From Advenella alkanexedens (GTDB lineage Bacteria > Pseudomonadota > Gammaproteobacteria > Burkholderiales > Burkholderiaceae_B): a stretch of DNA of 64,000 nucleotides. Positions within the stretch are counted from its first letter, which is position 1, and the number at the start of each line of letters is the position of its first letter. The notes under the pieces were generated by a model. That model was given only the letters and a program-made list of their open reading frames with translations, ran no database searches and was not told the DNA's origin. The stretch spans positions 1 to 64,000 of the forward strand of contig NZ_JAHSPR010000002.1 in assembly GCF_019132845.1 (NCBI RefSeq). The letters are read 5' to 3'. Both the position numbers and the translations under genes were made by a program. Below, in pieces: positions 1-9,270 of this stretch.

Positions 1-223
1 ATTTGCCAATATGATGGTCATCGGCTTCTTCACCACGCAGTGAACCAATGGTGACCACACCGCCCAGCAAGGCCAGGACGACACCCAGCCAGAATGGAAA
101 ATAGCCAGGCCCCATACGGGCAGGCGTACCCATGTCATAGCTCGTGGCGAACAGGGCAAAGCCAATTCCTAGAGCGATGAACATCAAGCCGGACCAGAAG
201 TCCTGTTGATTCTTAATGTGCAT
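1..223 (-). CDS. tctB: Tripartite tricarboxylate transporter, small membrane subunit TctB (partial)
   Basis: The N-terminal 74 residues are visible; the gene runs off the left edge. The protein opens with a short cytoplasmic stretch and then hydrophobic segments, with the motif DMGTPARMGPGYFP and a following Gly/Val/Leu-rich helix typical of the TctB (DUF1468) family, the small 4-TM subunit that pairs with the large permease TctA in the inner membrane. The ATG at 223 has an AAGG Shine-Dalgarno about eight bases upstream. It lies downstream of the receptor gene tctC in the same direction, so tctA is expected just outside the window. The substrate is a carboxylate by family analogy but cannot be specified. 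Confidence 0.75.
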   Translation of the reverse strand, partial: MHIKNQQDFWSGLMFIALGIGFALFATSYDMGTPARMGPGYFPFWLGVVLALLGGVVTIGSLRGEEADDHHIGK

Positions 224-278
224 AACTTATAACCTTAGTTAAATAGATGAAATGTGTGAGATTTATAATGGATCGGGC

Positions 279-313
279 AAAAAAGCGGATGAGGCTTTCA
301 TCCGCTTTTTTAT
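279..313 (-). terminator. Rho-independent terminator or attenuator between tctC and tctB
   Basis: A near-perfect inverted repeat (AAAAAGCGGATGA paired with TCATCCGCTTTTT) with a 4-5 base loop is flanked by A and T runs, so it can act in either direction. It follows the tctC stop and precedes tctB, so it would set the receptor to be made in excess over the membrane subunits. Confidence 0.8.
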
Positions 314-327
314 AAAAATCGCAGGGA

Positions 328-1299
328 TTACTGCAATTCAATATTGCCTTTTTTTACAACATCCTTGGCCCAGTCATACTGTTGCTGGATTTCCTTGGCA
401 AATTCTTCAGGTGAGTTACCTGCTGGGAAGGCCCCTTGTTTTTCCAGGGCAGCAATCACGGTGGGGTCTTTCAATGCATCAAGCGTTGCTTTATTCAGGG
501 TGGCAATCACGTCTTCGGGAGTACCGGCAGGTGCCAGCAGACCATACCAGACGGGTTGGTTCAATTCAGGGTAACCCAGCTCTTTAAAGGTGGGAACATC
601 TTTCATACTGTCCAGACGTTCTTCCCAGGCAATTGCCAGAGGACGAAGATTTTTGGCTTCGATTTGTGGGAAAGAGGATGGCAGGTTGTCGAACAAAATA
701 CCAATTTGTCCACCCACGGCATCGGTAACTGCCGGGCCTGAACCCCGATAGGGAACATGAACGATGTCGGTGTCGGTGGCCAGGCGGAAGGCTTCGCCAA
801 ACAGGTGCAGAACACTGCAGGTGCCCGATGAACCGTAAGAGTATTTGTTGGGATTGGCCTTGACTTCGGCCAGGAAGGACTGGAAGTCATTGGCAGGAAA
901 TTTGGGGTTGACTTCAAGTACGTTGGGCACGTTGACGAAGTTGGAAACCGGCGCAAAATCTTTCAGGGGGTCATAACCCAGTCCTTCGGGTTTGCAGGCA
1001 GGGTTGACGCCCAGGGTTGAAACGGTTGCAATGGATAGGGTATAGCCATCAGGTTTGGCGCGCGCAGCTTCAGAGGCGCCAATGGCACCACCCGCACCGG
1101 CTTTGTTTTCCACTACCATTGGTTTGCCCAGGATGTCACTCATTTTGGCAGTGACGATCCGGGTTACGATATCGGTAGAGCCGCCAGGCGCAAAAGGAAC
1201 AATAACGCGAATGGGTTTGCTTGGGAAGTCAGCTGCATATGACGTGCCACTTATGATGGCGGCAGCACTGAAAACTGCGGTTAAAAGGGATTTTTTCAT
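328..1299 (-). CDS. tctC: Tripartite tricarboxylate transporter substrate-binding protein (TctC/Bug family)
   Basis: A 323-residue periplasmic receptor. An N-terminal signal peptide ends near SYAADFPSKPIRVIVPFAPGG, followed by the family hallmark PFAPGGSTDIVTR and a second motif VENKAGAGGAIGASEAA, which form the two carboxylate-binding loops of Bug proteins. Length and order match the family. It captures an unknown small organic acid and hands it to the TctAB permease. The ATG at 1299 is preceded by AAGGA at six bases. Bug receptors are greatly expanded in Burkholderiales, so substrate assignment from sequence is not safe. Confidence 0.9.
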   Translation of the reverse strand: MKKSLLTAVFSAAAIISGTSYAADFPSKPIRVIVPFAPGGSTDIVTRIVTAKMSDILGKPMVVENKAGAGGAIGASEAARAKPDGYTLSIATVSTLGVNPACKPEGLGYDPLKDFAPVSNFVNVPNVLEVNPKFPANDFQSFLAEVKANPNKYSYGSSGTCSVLHLFGEAFRLATDTDIVHVPYRGSGPAVTDAVGGQIGILFDNLPSSFPQIEAKNLRPLAIAWEERLDSMKDVPTFKELGYPELNQPVWYGLLAPAGTPEDVIATLNKATLDALKDPTVIAALEKQGAFPAGNSPEEFAKEIQQQYDWAKDVVKKGNIELQ

Positions 1300-1480
1300 A
1301 TAAATTCCTTGACAATTTGTAAAATCTGCATCGAAAAAATATACTTATAGAAATAATCTATTTCGAAGAAGGGCAGATAATAGTAAGAACAAGCGGAACC
1401 TTGCAAGCATAAATACAAATAATAAGGGTAATTGCCTAGAAATTTGCGGGTCGCCTGCAAGGTTTAAGAGTTATTTGTAA

Positions 1481-2464
1481 CTATTGGCTTTTAGTTTGTC
1501 TTGCGGTGAAAAAATGTGATAGTTCTCCCACGATTCCTTTTCGGAAGGCCATCACGCAGATGATAAAGATGAGTCCCATGACAATCGTAACCGATTCACC
1601 CAGGCTTGAAAACCATTGTACGCCAGTCGTATCGGCAATCATGCGGCCCAAATCACCAATCTTGTTTTCGAGCATGACGACAATGAAAGCGCCAATGACC
1701 GGACCTGTAAAGGTACCCACGCCACCAATCAGGGTCATTAATACAACGATACCTGACATTTGCCACATGGCGTCGGATAGCGTGGCTGACACAAAAACCA
1801 GTGTTTTTGTGGCACCGGCCAGTCCGGCAATGGCAGCGGACAGGACAAAAGCCAGCAGCTTGTATTTGTCTACATCATAGCCAAGCGAAATGGCACGGGG
1901 TTCATTTTCCTTGATGGCTTTCAGGACCTGACCAAAGGGCGAGTTGACGGTTCTCCAGCAGAGGAAATAACCAATCATGAAGATGCCAACTACCACATAG
2001 TAAAGGTTCAGGTCGTTTTTCAGGTCGAGCAGGCCGAAGAGATAGCCTCTGGGCACGCCTTGCAAACCGTCTTCACCACCGGTGAATGGTGCTTGCAGAT
2101 AGAAAAAGAAAACCATTTGGGCCATTGCCAGCGTGATCATGGTGAAGTAAATACCGCTGCGCCGGATCGCCAGACCCCCGATCACGAAACCAAGGATGGC
2201 GGCAATCAGGATGCCGTAAAGAATACCCAGCTCGGGTGAAAATCCCCATACTTTAATGGCATGGCCTGTTGCATAGGCGGCACTGCCCAGGAAAGCGGCG
2301 TGTCCGAAAGAGAGCAGGCCAACGTAGCCCAGAAGCAGGTTGAAAGCGCATGCAAACAGGGCATAGCACAGGATTTTCATGACAAAAATGGGGTATATGC
2401 CGAACGCAGGCAATGAGGCGGCCACAATGGCAAATAATGCATAGCCAAGGATTTGTCGATTCAT
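1481..2464 (-). CDS. livM: Branched-chain amino acid type ABC transporter permease LivM
   Basis: A 327-residue polytopic inner-membrane protein with about eight to ten hydrophobic segments. LLLGYVGLLSFGHAAFLGSAAYATG and the EAA-like loop GQVLKAIKENEPRAISLGYDVDKYK are diagnostic for LivM permeases. It forms the translocation channel with LivH and ends the five-gene importer operon. Its ATG overlaps the livH stop by four bases, giving translational coupling. Importers of this family also carry urea, amides or aromatic acids, so branched-chain amino acids is a family label, not a proven substrate. Confidence 0.9.
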   Translation of the reverse strand: MNRQILGYALFAIVAASLPAFGIYPIFVMKILCYALFACAFNLLLGYVGLLSFGHAAFLGSAAYATGHAIKVWGFSPELGILYGILIAAILGFVIGGLAIRRSGIYFTMITLAMAQMVFFFYLQAPFTGGEDGLQGVPRGYLFGLLDLKNDLNLYYVVVGIFMIGYFLCWRTVNSPFGQVLKAIKENEPRAISLGYDVDKYKLLAFVLSAAIAGLAGATKTLVFVSATLSDAMWQMSGIVVLMTLIGGVGTFTGPVIGAFIVVMLENKIGDLGRMIADTTGVQWFSSLGESVTIVMGLIFIICVMAFRKGIVGELSHFFTARQTKSQ

Positions 2465-3348
2465 TTTTCTTTCCCAAAAAGTCCGGCAGGGCGGAGTAAT
2501 AAAACAATGGCCATAATAATGAAGACTACGGTGCTGGAAGCTTCAGGCCAGAATACTTTGGTCAGTCCTTCAATCACCCCCAGGCCAAGACCGGTCACAA
2601 TAGAACCCATGATGGAGCCCATGCCACCGATAACAACGACCGCAAACACGACAATAATCAGGTTGGCGCCCATGAGGGGGGATACTTGCAGCACGGGGGC
2701 GGCCAGCACACCGGCAAAACCGGCCAGGGCAACACCAAAACCATAAGTCAGGGTAATCATAAGCGGTACGTTAATGCCAAATGCTTCAACCAGCTTGGGG
2801 TTTTCAGTACCGGCACGCAATAACGAGCCAAGACGGGTTTTTTCAATCATGAACCAGGTGAACAGGCAAACAATGATGGACGCCAGCACAATCCAGCCAC
2901 GGTAAATGGGCAGGATCATGAAGCCCAGGTTGACCGCACCACGCAGGCTTTCCGGGGTGGGATAGGGTTGGCCCGAGACACCATAAAAGCTGCGGAAAAC
3001 GCCTTCGATCAACAGGGCAATGCCGAAGGTAAGCAGCAGGCCATAAAGATGGTCGAGCTTGTATAAATGGCGCAGCAGCAAGCGTTCGATGATCATGCCA
3101 AAAATGCCAACCAGAATAGGGGCGACAATCAGCATGACCCAGTAATTAAGCCCCAGGTATTGCAGTCCCATCCAGGCCAGGAAGGCGCCCAGCATGTATA
3201 AAGCACCATGGGCGAAGTTGATGACATTGAGAAGGCCAAAAATGACGGCCAGACCCAATGAGAGAATTGCGTAAAAAGAACCGTTTACAAGGCCCAGCAA
3301 AATCTGGCCAAGAAAGGCTTGAATAGGGATGCCGAAAATATCAATCAT
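2461..3348 (-). CDS. livH: Branched-chain amino acid type ABC transporter permease LivH
   Basis: A 295-residue permease with multiple membrane helices. The segment LGLAVIFGLLNVINFAHGALYMLGAF is the classic LivH signature, and the cytoplasmic coupling loop reads RAGTENPKLVEAFGINV. It pairs with LivM. It starts 107 bases after the binding-protein gene, with a hairpin in the gap, and overlaps livM by four bases. No good Shine-Dalgarno is visible before the ATG at 3348. Confidence 0.9.
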   Translation of the reverse strand: MIDIFGIPIQAFLGQILLGLVNGSFYAILSLGLAVIFGLLNVINFAHGALYMLGAFLAWMGLQYLGLNYWVMLIVAPILVGIFGMIIERLLLRHLYKLDHLYGLLLTFGIALLIEGVFRSFYGVSGQPYPTPESLRGAVNLGFMILPIYRGWIVLASIIVCLFTWFMIEKTRLGSLLRAGTENPKLVEAFGINVPLMITLTYGFGVALAGFAGVLAAPVLQVSPLMGANLIIVVFAVVVIGGMGSIMGSIVTGLGLGVIEGLTKVFWPEASSTVVFIIMAIVLLLRPAGLFGKEK

Positions 3349-3398
3349 AATGCATAACGTTCAGTTTATTTATTGACCACATGTTTTAACTGGTGTTG

Positions 3399-3423
3399 TG
3401 ACAGCCCCGGGTAGAGGCTGTCA
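3399..3423 (-). other. Hairpin between binding-protein and permease genes
   Basis: A perfect 8-base inverted repeat (TGACAGCC and GGCTGTCA) with a 9-base loop lies between the receptor gene and livH. It has no U-tract. Such hairpins behind binding-protein genes commonly protect the upstream mRNA or partly attenuate transcription, which would favour receptor over permease synthesis; that role is inferred. Confidence 0.55.
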
Positions 3424-3455
3424 TGACTACAGTGCGAATCTGTATGAAGTGCCGT

Positions 3456-4673
3456 TTACAGTTTGCAGGTGGATTCACTCGCGGGACCGAAAGCCTTTTC
3501 TCCTGAAACTTTGTCAACAACGTTGTAGTAATCCCATGGGCCTTTGGATTCTTCCGGTGTCTTGACCTGCATCAGGTACATGTCATGGACCATCAACCCG
3601 TCTTTCCGGACGATGCCATCTTTGGCGAAGAAGTTGTTAATTGTGTTGGACTTGAACCATTTCATGACGGCTTCACCGTCATCGGTGCCGATTTCCTTGA
3701 CGGCTTTCAGGTAGGTTTCGGCTGCAGTATAGTCGGCTGCCTGAACGAATGAGGGTTTGCGCTTGATGCGTTCCTCGAACTTGGCGGCCCATGCCCGTGA
3801 CTCGTCATCCTGGTTCCAGTACCAGGGGGCGGTCAGGTACAGACCCTGTGTGGCTTGCAGGCCCAGTGCGTGCACGTCGTTAATGAATACCAGCAGCCCG
3901 GCTGGTTTCATGCCTGGCGTTACGCCAAATTCGCTGGCGGCCTTGATGGAGTTGATGAAGTCGCCCCCCGCGTTGGCCAAGCCCAGGATTTCAGCACCAG
4001 AGGTTTGGGCCTGCAACATGTAAGAGGAGAAGTCGGTGGTGCTTAATGGCACGCGAACCGTGCCCTTGATGGTGCCACCGGCGGCTTTCACCACATTGAT
4101 GGTGTCCTGTTCAAGGGAGTGGCCAAAAGCGTAATCGGCGGTGATGAAGAACCAGGTTTTACCACCCTGGTTATAAACGGCAGAACCGGTTACATTGGCC
4201 AGTGCCTTGGTGTTATAGGCATAGTGAATGGTAAATGGGGTGCAGTGGGTGGTGGTGAGGGCTGTTGCGCCGGCACCGATCGAGATATAGGGTTTTTTCT
4301 TTTCGGCGGCAACGGCAGCCGAAGCCAGTGCGGTGGCTGAGTTGGTGCCACCGATAATCATGTCAACCTTGTCCTGGTCGATCCATTCACGGACTTTGGC
4401 CGATGCCACGTCAGCTTTGTTTTGGTGATCAGCGGTCACCAGTTCTATTTTTTTTCCATTGATTTCACCGCCAGCGGCTTCGATGGCCATTTTAATGGCT
4501 TCGCCACCGGCAGGGCCGTCCAGGTCGGAATACACACCGGACATGTCGGTAATGAAGCCGATTTTAATGATGTCATCGGAAATTCCCTGGGCTTGGGCAA
4601 GGCCCAGTGTGGACAGGGTAATTGCCGTAGCCAAGGCTGTTTTTTTCAATTTTGTTGAATTCTTTATTCTCAT
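3456..4673 (-). CDS. livK: Periplasmic ligand-binding protein of Liv-type ABC transporter
   Basis: A 405-residue type I periplasmic binding protein. The ATG at 4673 is chosen because it has a GGAG Shine-Dalgarno (CCCCGGAGACAAAC) and begins a normal signal peptide (MRIKNSTKLKK, hydrophobic core, AQAQG); the frame stays open 50 codons further upstream, but that extension overlaps livF and is not signal-like. The mature protein starts with DIIKIGFITDMSGVYSDLDGPAG, the usual first strand and ligand loop, and has MIIGGTNSATALA in the second motif. It delivers ligand to LivHM. It lies in the operon order livG-livF-livK-livH-livM. The ligand is not determinable here. Confidence 0.92.
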   Translation of the reverse strand: MRIKNSTKLKKTALATAITLSTLGLAQAQGISDDIIKIGFITDMSGVYSDLDGPAGGEAIKMAIEAAGGEINGKKIELVTADHQNKADVASAKVREWIDQDKVDMIIGGTNSATALASAAVAAEKKKPYISIGAGATALTTTHCTPFTIHYAYNTKALANVTGSAVYNQGGKTWFFITADYAFGHSLEQDTINVVKAAGGTIKGTVRVPLSTTDFSSYMLQAQTSGAEILGLANAGGDFINSIKAASEFGVTPGMKPAGLLVFINDVHALGLQATQGLYLTAPWYWNQDDESRAWAAKFEERIKRKPSFVQAADYTAAETYLKAVKEIGTDDGEAVMKWFKSNTINNFFAKDGIVRKDGLMVHDMYLMQVKTPEESKGPWDYYNVVDKVSGEKAFGPASESTCKL

Positions 4674-4704
4674 GTTTGTCTCCGGGGATAGAATGAAAAA
4701 TAGC

Positions 4705-5424
4705 TTAGACACCCAGCAGGGTATGGAGAGTGTCCTGTTTGGCGGCCAGCTCGGAAGCCGGGAATTGTTCCACGATTTCACCATGTTCCATGACATAGAA
4801 ATGATCGGCCAGGGGGGCGGCAAAGCGAAAGTTCTGTTCGACCATCACAATGGTGAAACCTTTGGCTTTCAGGGTCGTGATCATGCGGGCCAGGGTTTGG
4901 ACAATGACAGGAGCAAGACCTTCTGAAATTTCATCCAGCAACAGGATATTGGCACCTGTGCGTAAAATCCGGGCCACCGCCAGCATCTGCTGCTCACCAC
5001 CCGACAGTCGGGTTCCCGGTGAGTGGCGGCGCTCGAGCAGGTTGGGAAACATTTCGTAGATTTCCGCCAGGGACATGCCTTTGTCGCCAGCGGTGCGGCC
5101 ATTGAGCTGCGGAGGCAAAAGCAGGTTTTCCTCACAACTCAGGCTGGCAAAGATGCCGCGTTCTTCGGGGCAATAACCAATACCCAGATGGGCGATTTTA
5201 TGGGTGGGCAGGTTAATGGCTTCAACACCATGGATCTTGATGGAGCCTTTGCGGGTGCCGGTTAGTCCCAGCAAGGCCCGCAGGGTGGTGGTACGGCCTG
5301 CGCCGTTACGCCCCAGCAGGGTAATGACCTTTCCTTTGGGAATGCTGATGTTGACGCCATGCAGAATGTGCGATTCACCATACCAGGCCTGCAAATCCTT
5401 GATTTCAAGTGCGAGTGCTGTCAT
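4705..5424 (-). CDS. livF: Liv-type ABC transporter ATP-binding protein LivF
   Basis: A 239-residue ABC ATPase: Walker A at residues 38-46 (GRNGAGRTT), signature RLSGGEQQMLAVARIL, Walker B ILLLDEISEGLAP and a C-terminal H-loop region. Residue 44 of Walker A is Arg where the family normally has the phosphate-binding Lys; the codon is clearly CGT. The serine/threonine next to it and all other motifs are intact, so this is a conservative change rather than decay. It partners with LivG, whose Walker A is canonical. It starts one base after the livG stop. Confidence 0.92.
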   Translation of the reverse strand: MTALALEIKDLQAWYGESHILHGVNISIPKGKVITLLGRNGAGRTTTLRALLGLTGTRKGSIKIHGVEAINLPTHKIAHLGIGYCPEERGIFASLSCEENLLLPPQLNGRTAGDKGMSLAEIYEMFPNLLERRHSPGTRLSGGEQQMLAVARILRTGANILLLDEISEGLAPVIVQTLARMITTLKAKGFTIVMVEQNFRFAAPLADHFYVMEHGEIVEQFPASELAAKQDTLHTLLGV

Positions 5425-5425
5425 G

Positions 5426-6205
5426 TCAGTGAGCCCCTTCCAGTTGACCTTCGGAAGTGCCCATATAAGCTTCCATCACGGCGGGGTTACGTGAAACTTC
5501 CTGGTAACTGCCTTCGGCCAGCGTGGCGCCCCGTGCCAGAACGGTGATTTTGTCGGCAATCGAGGAAATCACGTTCATATTGTGTTCGACCATCAGGATC
5601 GTGCGGCCGACGCTGACTTTTTTGATCAGTTGGGTGACCCGGTCCACATCTTCATGCCCCATACCCTGAGTAGGTTCGTCAAGCAGCATGAGTTCGGGCT
5701 TCATGCCCAGCGTGGTGGCAATCTCCAATGCCCGTTTGCGCCCGTAAGGCAGGTTGGAGGTGATTTCATTTTCAAATTCAAGCAGGTCAACTTCGGCCAG
5801 CAATTCCCTGGCCTGGTCGTCAAGCTCATGCAGGCATCTGTTGCTTTTCCAGAAGTGAAAAGAATTGTTCTGCTGGCGTTGCAGACCGATGCGTACATTC
5901 TCCAGCACCGTCAACTCGGGGAAAACGGCTGAAATCTGGAAGGAGCGGATAATGCCCTTGCGTGCGATTTGAGCCGGCTTTTCAGCCGTAATATTGGTGC
6001 CATTAAAAAGAATATTGCCAGCGGTGGGACGCAGGAATTTGGTCAGCAAATTGAAGCAGGTGGTTTTACCTGCGCCGTTGGGACCGATGAGCGCATGAAT
6101 GTGACCGCGCTGCACCTGCAGGTTTACATCATTTACCGCCACGAAACCAAGGAATTCCTTGGTCAGGTTTTTTGTTTCTAAGATTAAATCACTCATGTTA
6201 TGCAT
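5426..6205 (-). CDS. livG: Liv-type ABC transporter ATP-binding protein LivG
   Basis: A 259-residue ABC ATPase: Walker A GPNGAGKTT at 41-49, signature region LPYGRKRALEIATTLG (the LivG-type variant of LSGGQ) and Walker B LMLLDEPTQGM. It is first in the five-gene importer operon, transcribed from the 6206-6341 gap. The start could be the ATG at 6205 or the one at 6196 (MSDLILETKNL); neither has a clear Shine-Dalgarno. It energises LivHM with LivF at the cytoplasmic face. Confidence 0.92.
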   Translation of the reverse strand: MHNMSDLILETKNLTKEFLGFVAVNDVNLQVQRGHIHALIGPNGAGKTTCFNLLTKFLRPTAGNILFNGTNITAEKPAQIARKGIIRSFQISAVFPELTVLENVRIGLQRQQNNSFHFWKSNRCLHELDDQARELLAEVDLLEFENEITSNLPYGRKRALEIATTLGMKPELMLLDEPTQGMGHEDVDRVTQLIKKVSVGRTILMVEHNMNVISSIADKITVLARGATLAEGSYQEVSRNPAVMEAYMGTSEGQLEGAH

Positions 6206-6341
6206 TAATTTTAAAAAATAGTGATTGAAAACACAGGTGTCTCCCCATGCCTTTGGTACAGGATGAGTATGCGTTAGAAACAGATTGGCTCGCTATAGGT
6301 GCTTTCCATAAGGATTTAAGATTAAAGCGGGTAGAAAAGAG

Positions 6342-6375
6342 AAAAACCGCGAAAAACAAGGTTTTTCGCGGTTTT
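6342..6375 (-). terminator. Terminator after the aldehyde dehydrogenase gene
   Basis: A perfect 15-base inverted repeat (AAAACCGCGAAAAAC / GTTTTTCGCGGTTTT) with a three-base loop and flanking A/T runs. It closes the minus-strand unit potD-like, aminotransferase, dehydrogenase before the liv operon begins. The remaining gap 6206-6341 should hold the liv promoter, but I see no convincing -35/-10 pair. Confidence 0.88.
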
Positions 6376-6430
6376 AGATATAAATATATAATTTTTCAAT
6401 AGCGGTGAAAGTGTAAAAACCGCTTGTTTG

Positions 6431-7864
6431 TTATATGTGTGTAATAAACTTGGTGACCAAATATCCGTCAAAGGTTTCGGTACCGCCTTCACTGCCGATG
6501 CCACTGTCTTTCACGCCACCAAAGGGAGTTTCAGGCAAGGCAGAACCGAAGTGGTTGATATTGACCATCCCCGCCTCAAGAGCATTGGATACTTTGGTGG
6601 CGGTTTGCAGTGAATTGGTAAAGACGTATGAAGACAGGCCGAAAGGCAGACTGTTGGCCCTGGCCAGAACTTCATCGGTGTTGCTGAATTTAACCACCGG
6701 TGCAATCGGGCCAAAAGGCTCTTCGGTCATAAGCTTGGCATCATCTTTAATATTGGTAACAACGGTTGGCGGGAAGAAATAACCGGTTTGTGACAGGGGG
6801 TCACCGCCCAGTTCAATGGTTGCGCCACGCTGTCTGGCATCTTCGACAAAAGCGCTCATGCTGCCAATGCGACGCTCGTGCGCCAGGGGACCCATCTCGG
6901 TTCCCTGGGCCGTACCATCACCCACCTGGATGTTTTTCAAGGCACCAACAAAAATATCCAGGAACTGGTCATAGGCTTTTTCCTGGACATAAAAGCGGGT
7001 GGGCGACACGCAGACCTGACCGGCATTGCGGATCTTGAACTTGGCCAGGCTCTTGGCTGCCTGCTCGATATTGGCATCATCAAAGATCAGTACGGGAGAG
7101 TGACCGCCCAGTTCCATGGTGATGCGCTTCATGTGGGCACCTGCCAAGGCAGCCAGCTGTTTGCCAACCGGTACCGAGCCGGTAAAGGAGACTTTACGTA
7201 CGATCGGGGAGCGGATCAGGTAGTCGGATACCTTGGCGGGCTCACCCCAAACAATATTCAAGACCCCTTTGGGCAGGCCGGCGTCGTGAAAGATGCGGGC
7301 AATCGCCATGACGGCACTGGGGGAGTCCTCGGGGCCTTTCAGGATAATGGAGCAACCGGCGCCAATCGCTGCTGAAATTTTACGGATAGCCTGGTTGTAA
7401 GGGAAGTTCCATGGAGTGAAAGCGGCACATACACCAATCGGCTCACGTACCACGATCTGGCGCACATTGGGTGTGCGGGGAGGAATGACCCGACCGTAAA
7501 TGCGACGGCATTCTTCGGCATGCCAGTCGCAGTGGTCGGCGCATGAAATGATTTCACCTACCGCTTCGGCCAAAGGTTTGCCTTGGTCGCGGGTCAGGTT
7601 CAGGCCAATTTCCTGGGCACGGTCACGGGATAATTGGGCAGCCTTGCGTAAAATGGCGGAGCGCTCCATGGGAGAGCTGTGCTTCCATGAGTCGAACGCC
7701 CGCTGCGCAGCGGACAGGGCACGATCCAGATCCGCCTCACTGGCATGAGGCAGTTGCCCCAGCACTTCAAGGGTTGCCGGGTTGATGACGTCCTGGGTTT
7801 TGCGTCCTCCACCAGAAATAAACTCGCCATCTATATACAGACTCAGTGCTTCATATTGACTCAT
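6431..7864 (-). CDS. NAD(P)-dependent semialdehyde dehydrogenase (succinate-semialdehyde dehydrogenase-like)
   Basis: A 477-residue aldehyde dehydrogenase. Visible are the nucleotide-binding region ([20 protein letters not shown]), the general base Glu251 in TMELGGHSP, the nucleophile Cys285 in [11 protein letters not shown] and the late [10 protein letters not shown] motif. The closest family flavour is succinate- or alpha-ketoglutarate-semialdehyde dehydrogenase. It is the last gene of a minus-strand unit behind an aromatic aminotransferase and a polyamine-type binding protein, and faces a divergent unit with a class III aminotransferase. An aminotransferase plus semialdehyde dehydrogenase is the GabT/GabD logic, so oxidation of an omega-semialdehyde made by that enzyme is the best inference. 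Confidence 0.88.
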   Translation of the reverse strand: MSQYEALSLYIDGEFISGGGRKTQDVINPATLEVLGQLPHASEADLDRALSAAQRAFDSWKHSSPMERSAILRKAAQLSRDRAQEIGLNLTRDQGKPLAEAVGEIISCADHCDWHAEECRRIYGRVIPPRTPNVRQIVVREPIGVCAAFTPWNFPYNQAIRKISAAIGAGCSIILKGPEDSPSAVMAIARIFHDAGLPKGVLNIVWGEPAKVSDYLIRSPIVRKVSFTGSVPVGKQLAALAGAHMKRITMELGGHSPVLIFDDANIEQAAKSLAKFKIRNAGQVCVSPTRFYVQEKAYDQFLDIFVGALKNIQVGDGTAQGTEMGPLAHERRIGSMSAFVEDARQRGATIELGGDPLSQTGYFFPPTVVTNIKDDAKLMTEEPFGPIAPVVKFSNTDEVLARANSLPFGLSSYVFTNSLQTATKVSNALEAGMVNINHFGSALPETPFGGVKDSGIGSEGGTETFDGYLVTKFITHI

Positions 7865-7921
7865 TTTCTTTCAATCCTCAGTTAGTGTTTTGAATAAAAC
7901 TTTTTATTTGAAATTTGGGTT

Positions 7922-9112
7922 TTAGACTACTTTGCTGACCGATTCGGCAAAGTAGGTCACGTTGTTTTCGTTAAGGCCGGGTACACTGATCCTGCCTGAG
8001 TCGATCAGGTAAACACCATAATCGGTACGCAGTTTTTCAATTTGTGCCAGGCTTAAACCGGTGTAGCTGAACATGCCATTTTGTTTAATGATGAACGAGC
8101 TGTCGAAGTGAGGTGCCTGCGCGTGCAGGATATCGTAGGCTTTCTGGCGGATGTTCCGGATGCGGGTACGCATTTCATTGACTTCGCTATCCCATAGGGC
8201 AAACAGCTCCGGGTCGTTAAGCACATCGGAGATCATGCGGGCACCATGCAAGGGCGGGTTGGAGTAAATACGGCGTACCAGCAGTTTGATTTGTCCGAGT
8301 ACCCGGTCGGCTTCATGGGTATTTTGGCAAATCACTGAAAGTGCACCACAGCGTTCGGCATAAAAAGAAAAATTCTTGGAAAACGAATTGGCAACCAGCA
8401 TGGGAATGTTTTTGGCAGCCAGCAGACGCACGGCAAAGGCATCTTCATCCAGGCCGTTGCTGAAACCCTGATAGGCGATGTCCAGGAACGGGATCAGTTT
8501 GCGATCCACAATGATATCGGCAATTTCTTCCCATTGCGTGGTGGACAGGTCTGCGCCGGTCGGATTGTGGCAGCAGGGGTGCAGCAGCACAATGCTGCCA
8601 GCGGCAAGGTTCTGGAAGGTTTGCTTCATTTCGTCAAATAGCAGCACGCCTTTGACGGAATCGTAATAGGGGTAGGTGTGGGTTTTCAGGCCGGCACCCT
8701 CAAAAATGGCGTGGTGGTTATCCCAACCCGGGTTGCTGATCCAGATTTCACTGTTGGGGCTGGCCAAGTGCAGGAGCTCTCCGCCAATACGCAGGGCACC
8801 GGTGCCTCCCACGCTTTGCATGGTCACAATGCGCCCTTCGTTCAGGGCAGCGCATTCAGTGCCAAAAAGCAGTTTTTGTACGGCGCTACGATAGCTGGGT
8901 AAACCTTCCATGGGTAAATATTGGCGGGTTTCGGGTTGCTGAGCACGTTTCAGTTCGGCTTGATGGATACTGTCCAGGACGGGAATCTGCCCTTTTCCAT
9001 CATAATAAAGTCCAACGGTCAGATCCACTTTATTCTGGCGCTGGTCTTGGCGGAACATATCACCAATTCTGAAAATGGGGTCACCGGCATAAGGTGCTAA
9101 ATGCTCAAACAT
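7922..9112 (-). CDS. Aromatic/aspartate family class I aminotransferase (TyrB/AspC-like)
   Basis: A 396-residue PLP enzyme. The ATG at 9112 is chosen because AGAAGGAAAG lies just before it and the protein then begins MFEHLAPYAGDPIFRIGDMF, as in TyrB/AspC. PLP contacts visible: NPGWDNHHAIFE, HPCCHNPTGADLS, Asp211 and Tyr214 in FLDIAYQGF, Schiff-base Lys246 in ANSFSKNFSFYAERCGAL, and the C-terminal substrate Arg in GRISVPGLN. It transfers amino groups between an aromatic or acidic amino acid and 2-oxoglutarate in the cytoplasm. Its place between a transporter receptor and a semialdehyde dehydrogenase suggests a catabolic role. Confidence 0.88.
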   Translation of the reverse strand: MFEHLAPYAGDPIFRIGDMFRQDQRQNKVDLTVGLYYDGKGQIPVLDSIHQAELKRAQQPETRQYLPMEGLPSYRSAVQKLLFGTECAALNEGRIVTMQSVGGTGALRIGGELLHLASPNSEIWISNPGWDNHHAIFEGAGLKTHTYPYYDSVKGVLLFDEMKQTFQNLAAGSIVLLHPCCHNPTGADLSTTQWEEIADIIVDRKLIPFLDIAYQGFSNGLDEDAFAVRLLAAKNIPMLVANSFSKNFSFYAERCGALSVICQNTHEADRVLGQIKLLVRRIYSNPPLHGARMISDVLNDPELFALWDSEVNEMRTRIRNIRQKAYDILHAQAPHFDSSFIIKQNGMFSYTGLSLAQIEKLRTDYGVYLIDSGRISVPGLNENNVTYFAESVSKVV

Positions 9113-9208
9113 GGCTTTCCTTCTAGTTAAAAATATGCGTGCGTGGAAAAAAATAACTGTACCATGGAAAAGCCGGGTTCCATGCATGGGTTTGCCAGTC
9201 AGAATGCA

Positions 9209-9240
9209 ATCATCTCCTGGCGGGAAAGCCAGGAGATGAT
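9209..9240. other. Perfect 13-bp hairpin between binding-protein and aminotransferase genes
   Basis: ATCATCTCCTGGC and GCCAGGAGATGAT enclose a six-base loop. On the minus strand, the transcribed direction, there is no U-tract, so it is more likely an mRNA-stabilising or attenuating hairpin behind the binding-protein gene than a full terminator. Confidence 0.6.
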
Positions 9241-9270
9241 CAGGTGGTTTTTTTGTTTTTAACTGCTTGC

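Noticed and set aside
4674-4823. 50-codon N-terminal extension of the Liv binding protein
   Set aside because: It overlaps livF, has no signal-peptide character and the downstream ATG has a good Shine-Dalgarno and signal peptide.
4459-4926. Open frame of 155 codons on the plus strand opposite the liv genes
   Set aside because: It is antisense to livK and livF, which carry clear family motifs; no own ribosome site or homology signal.
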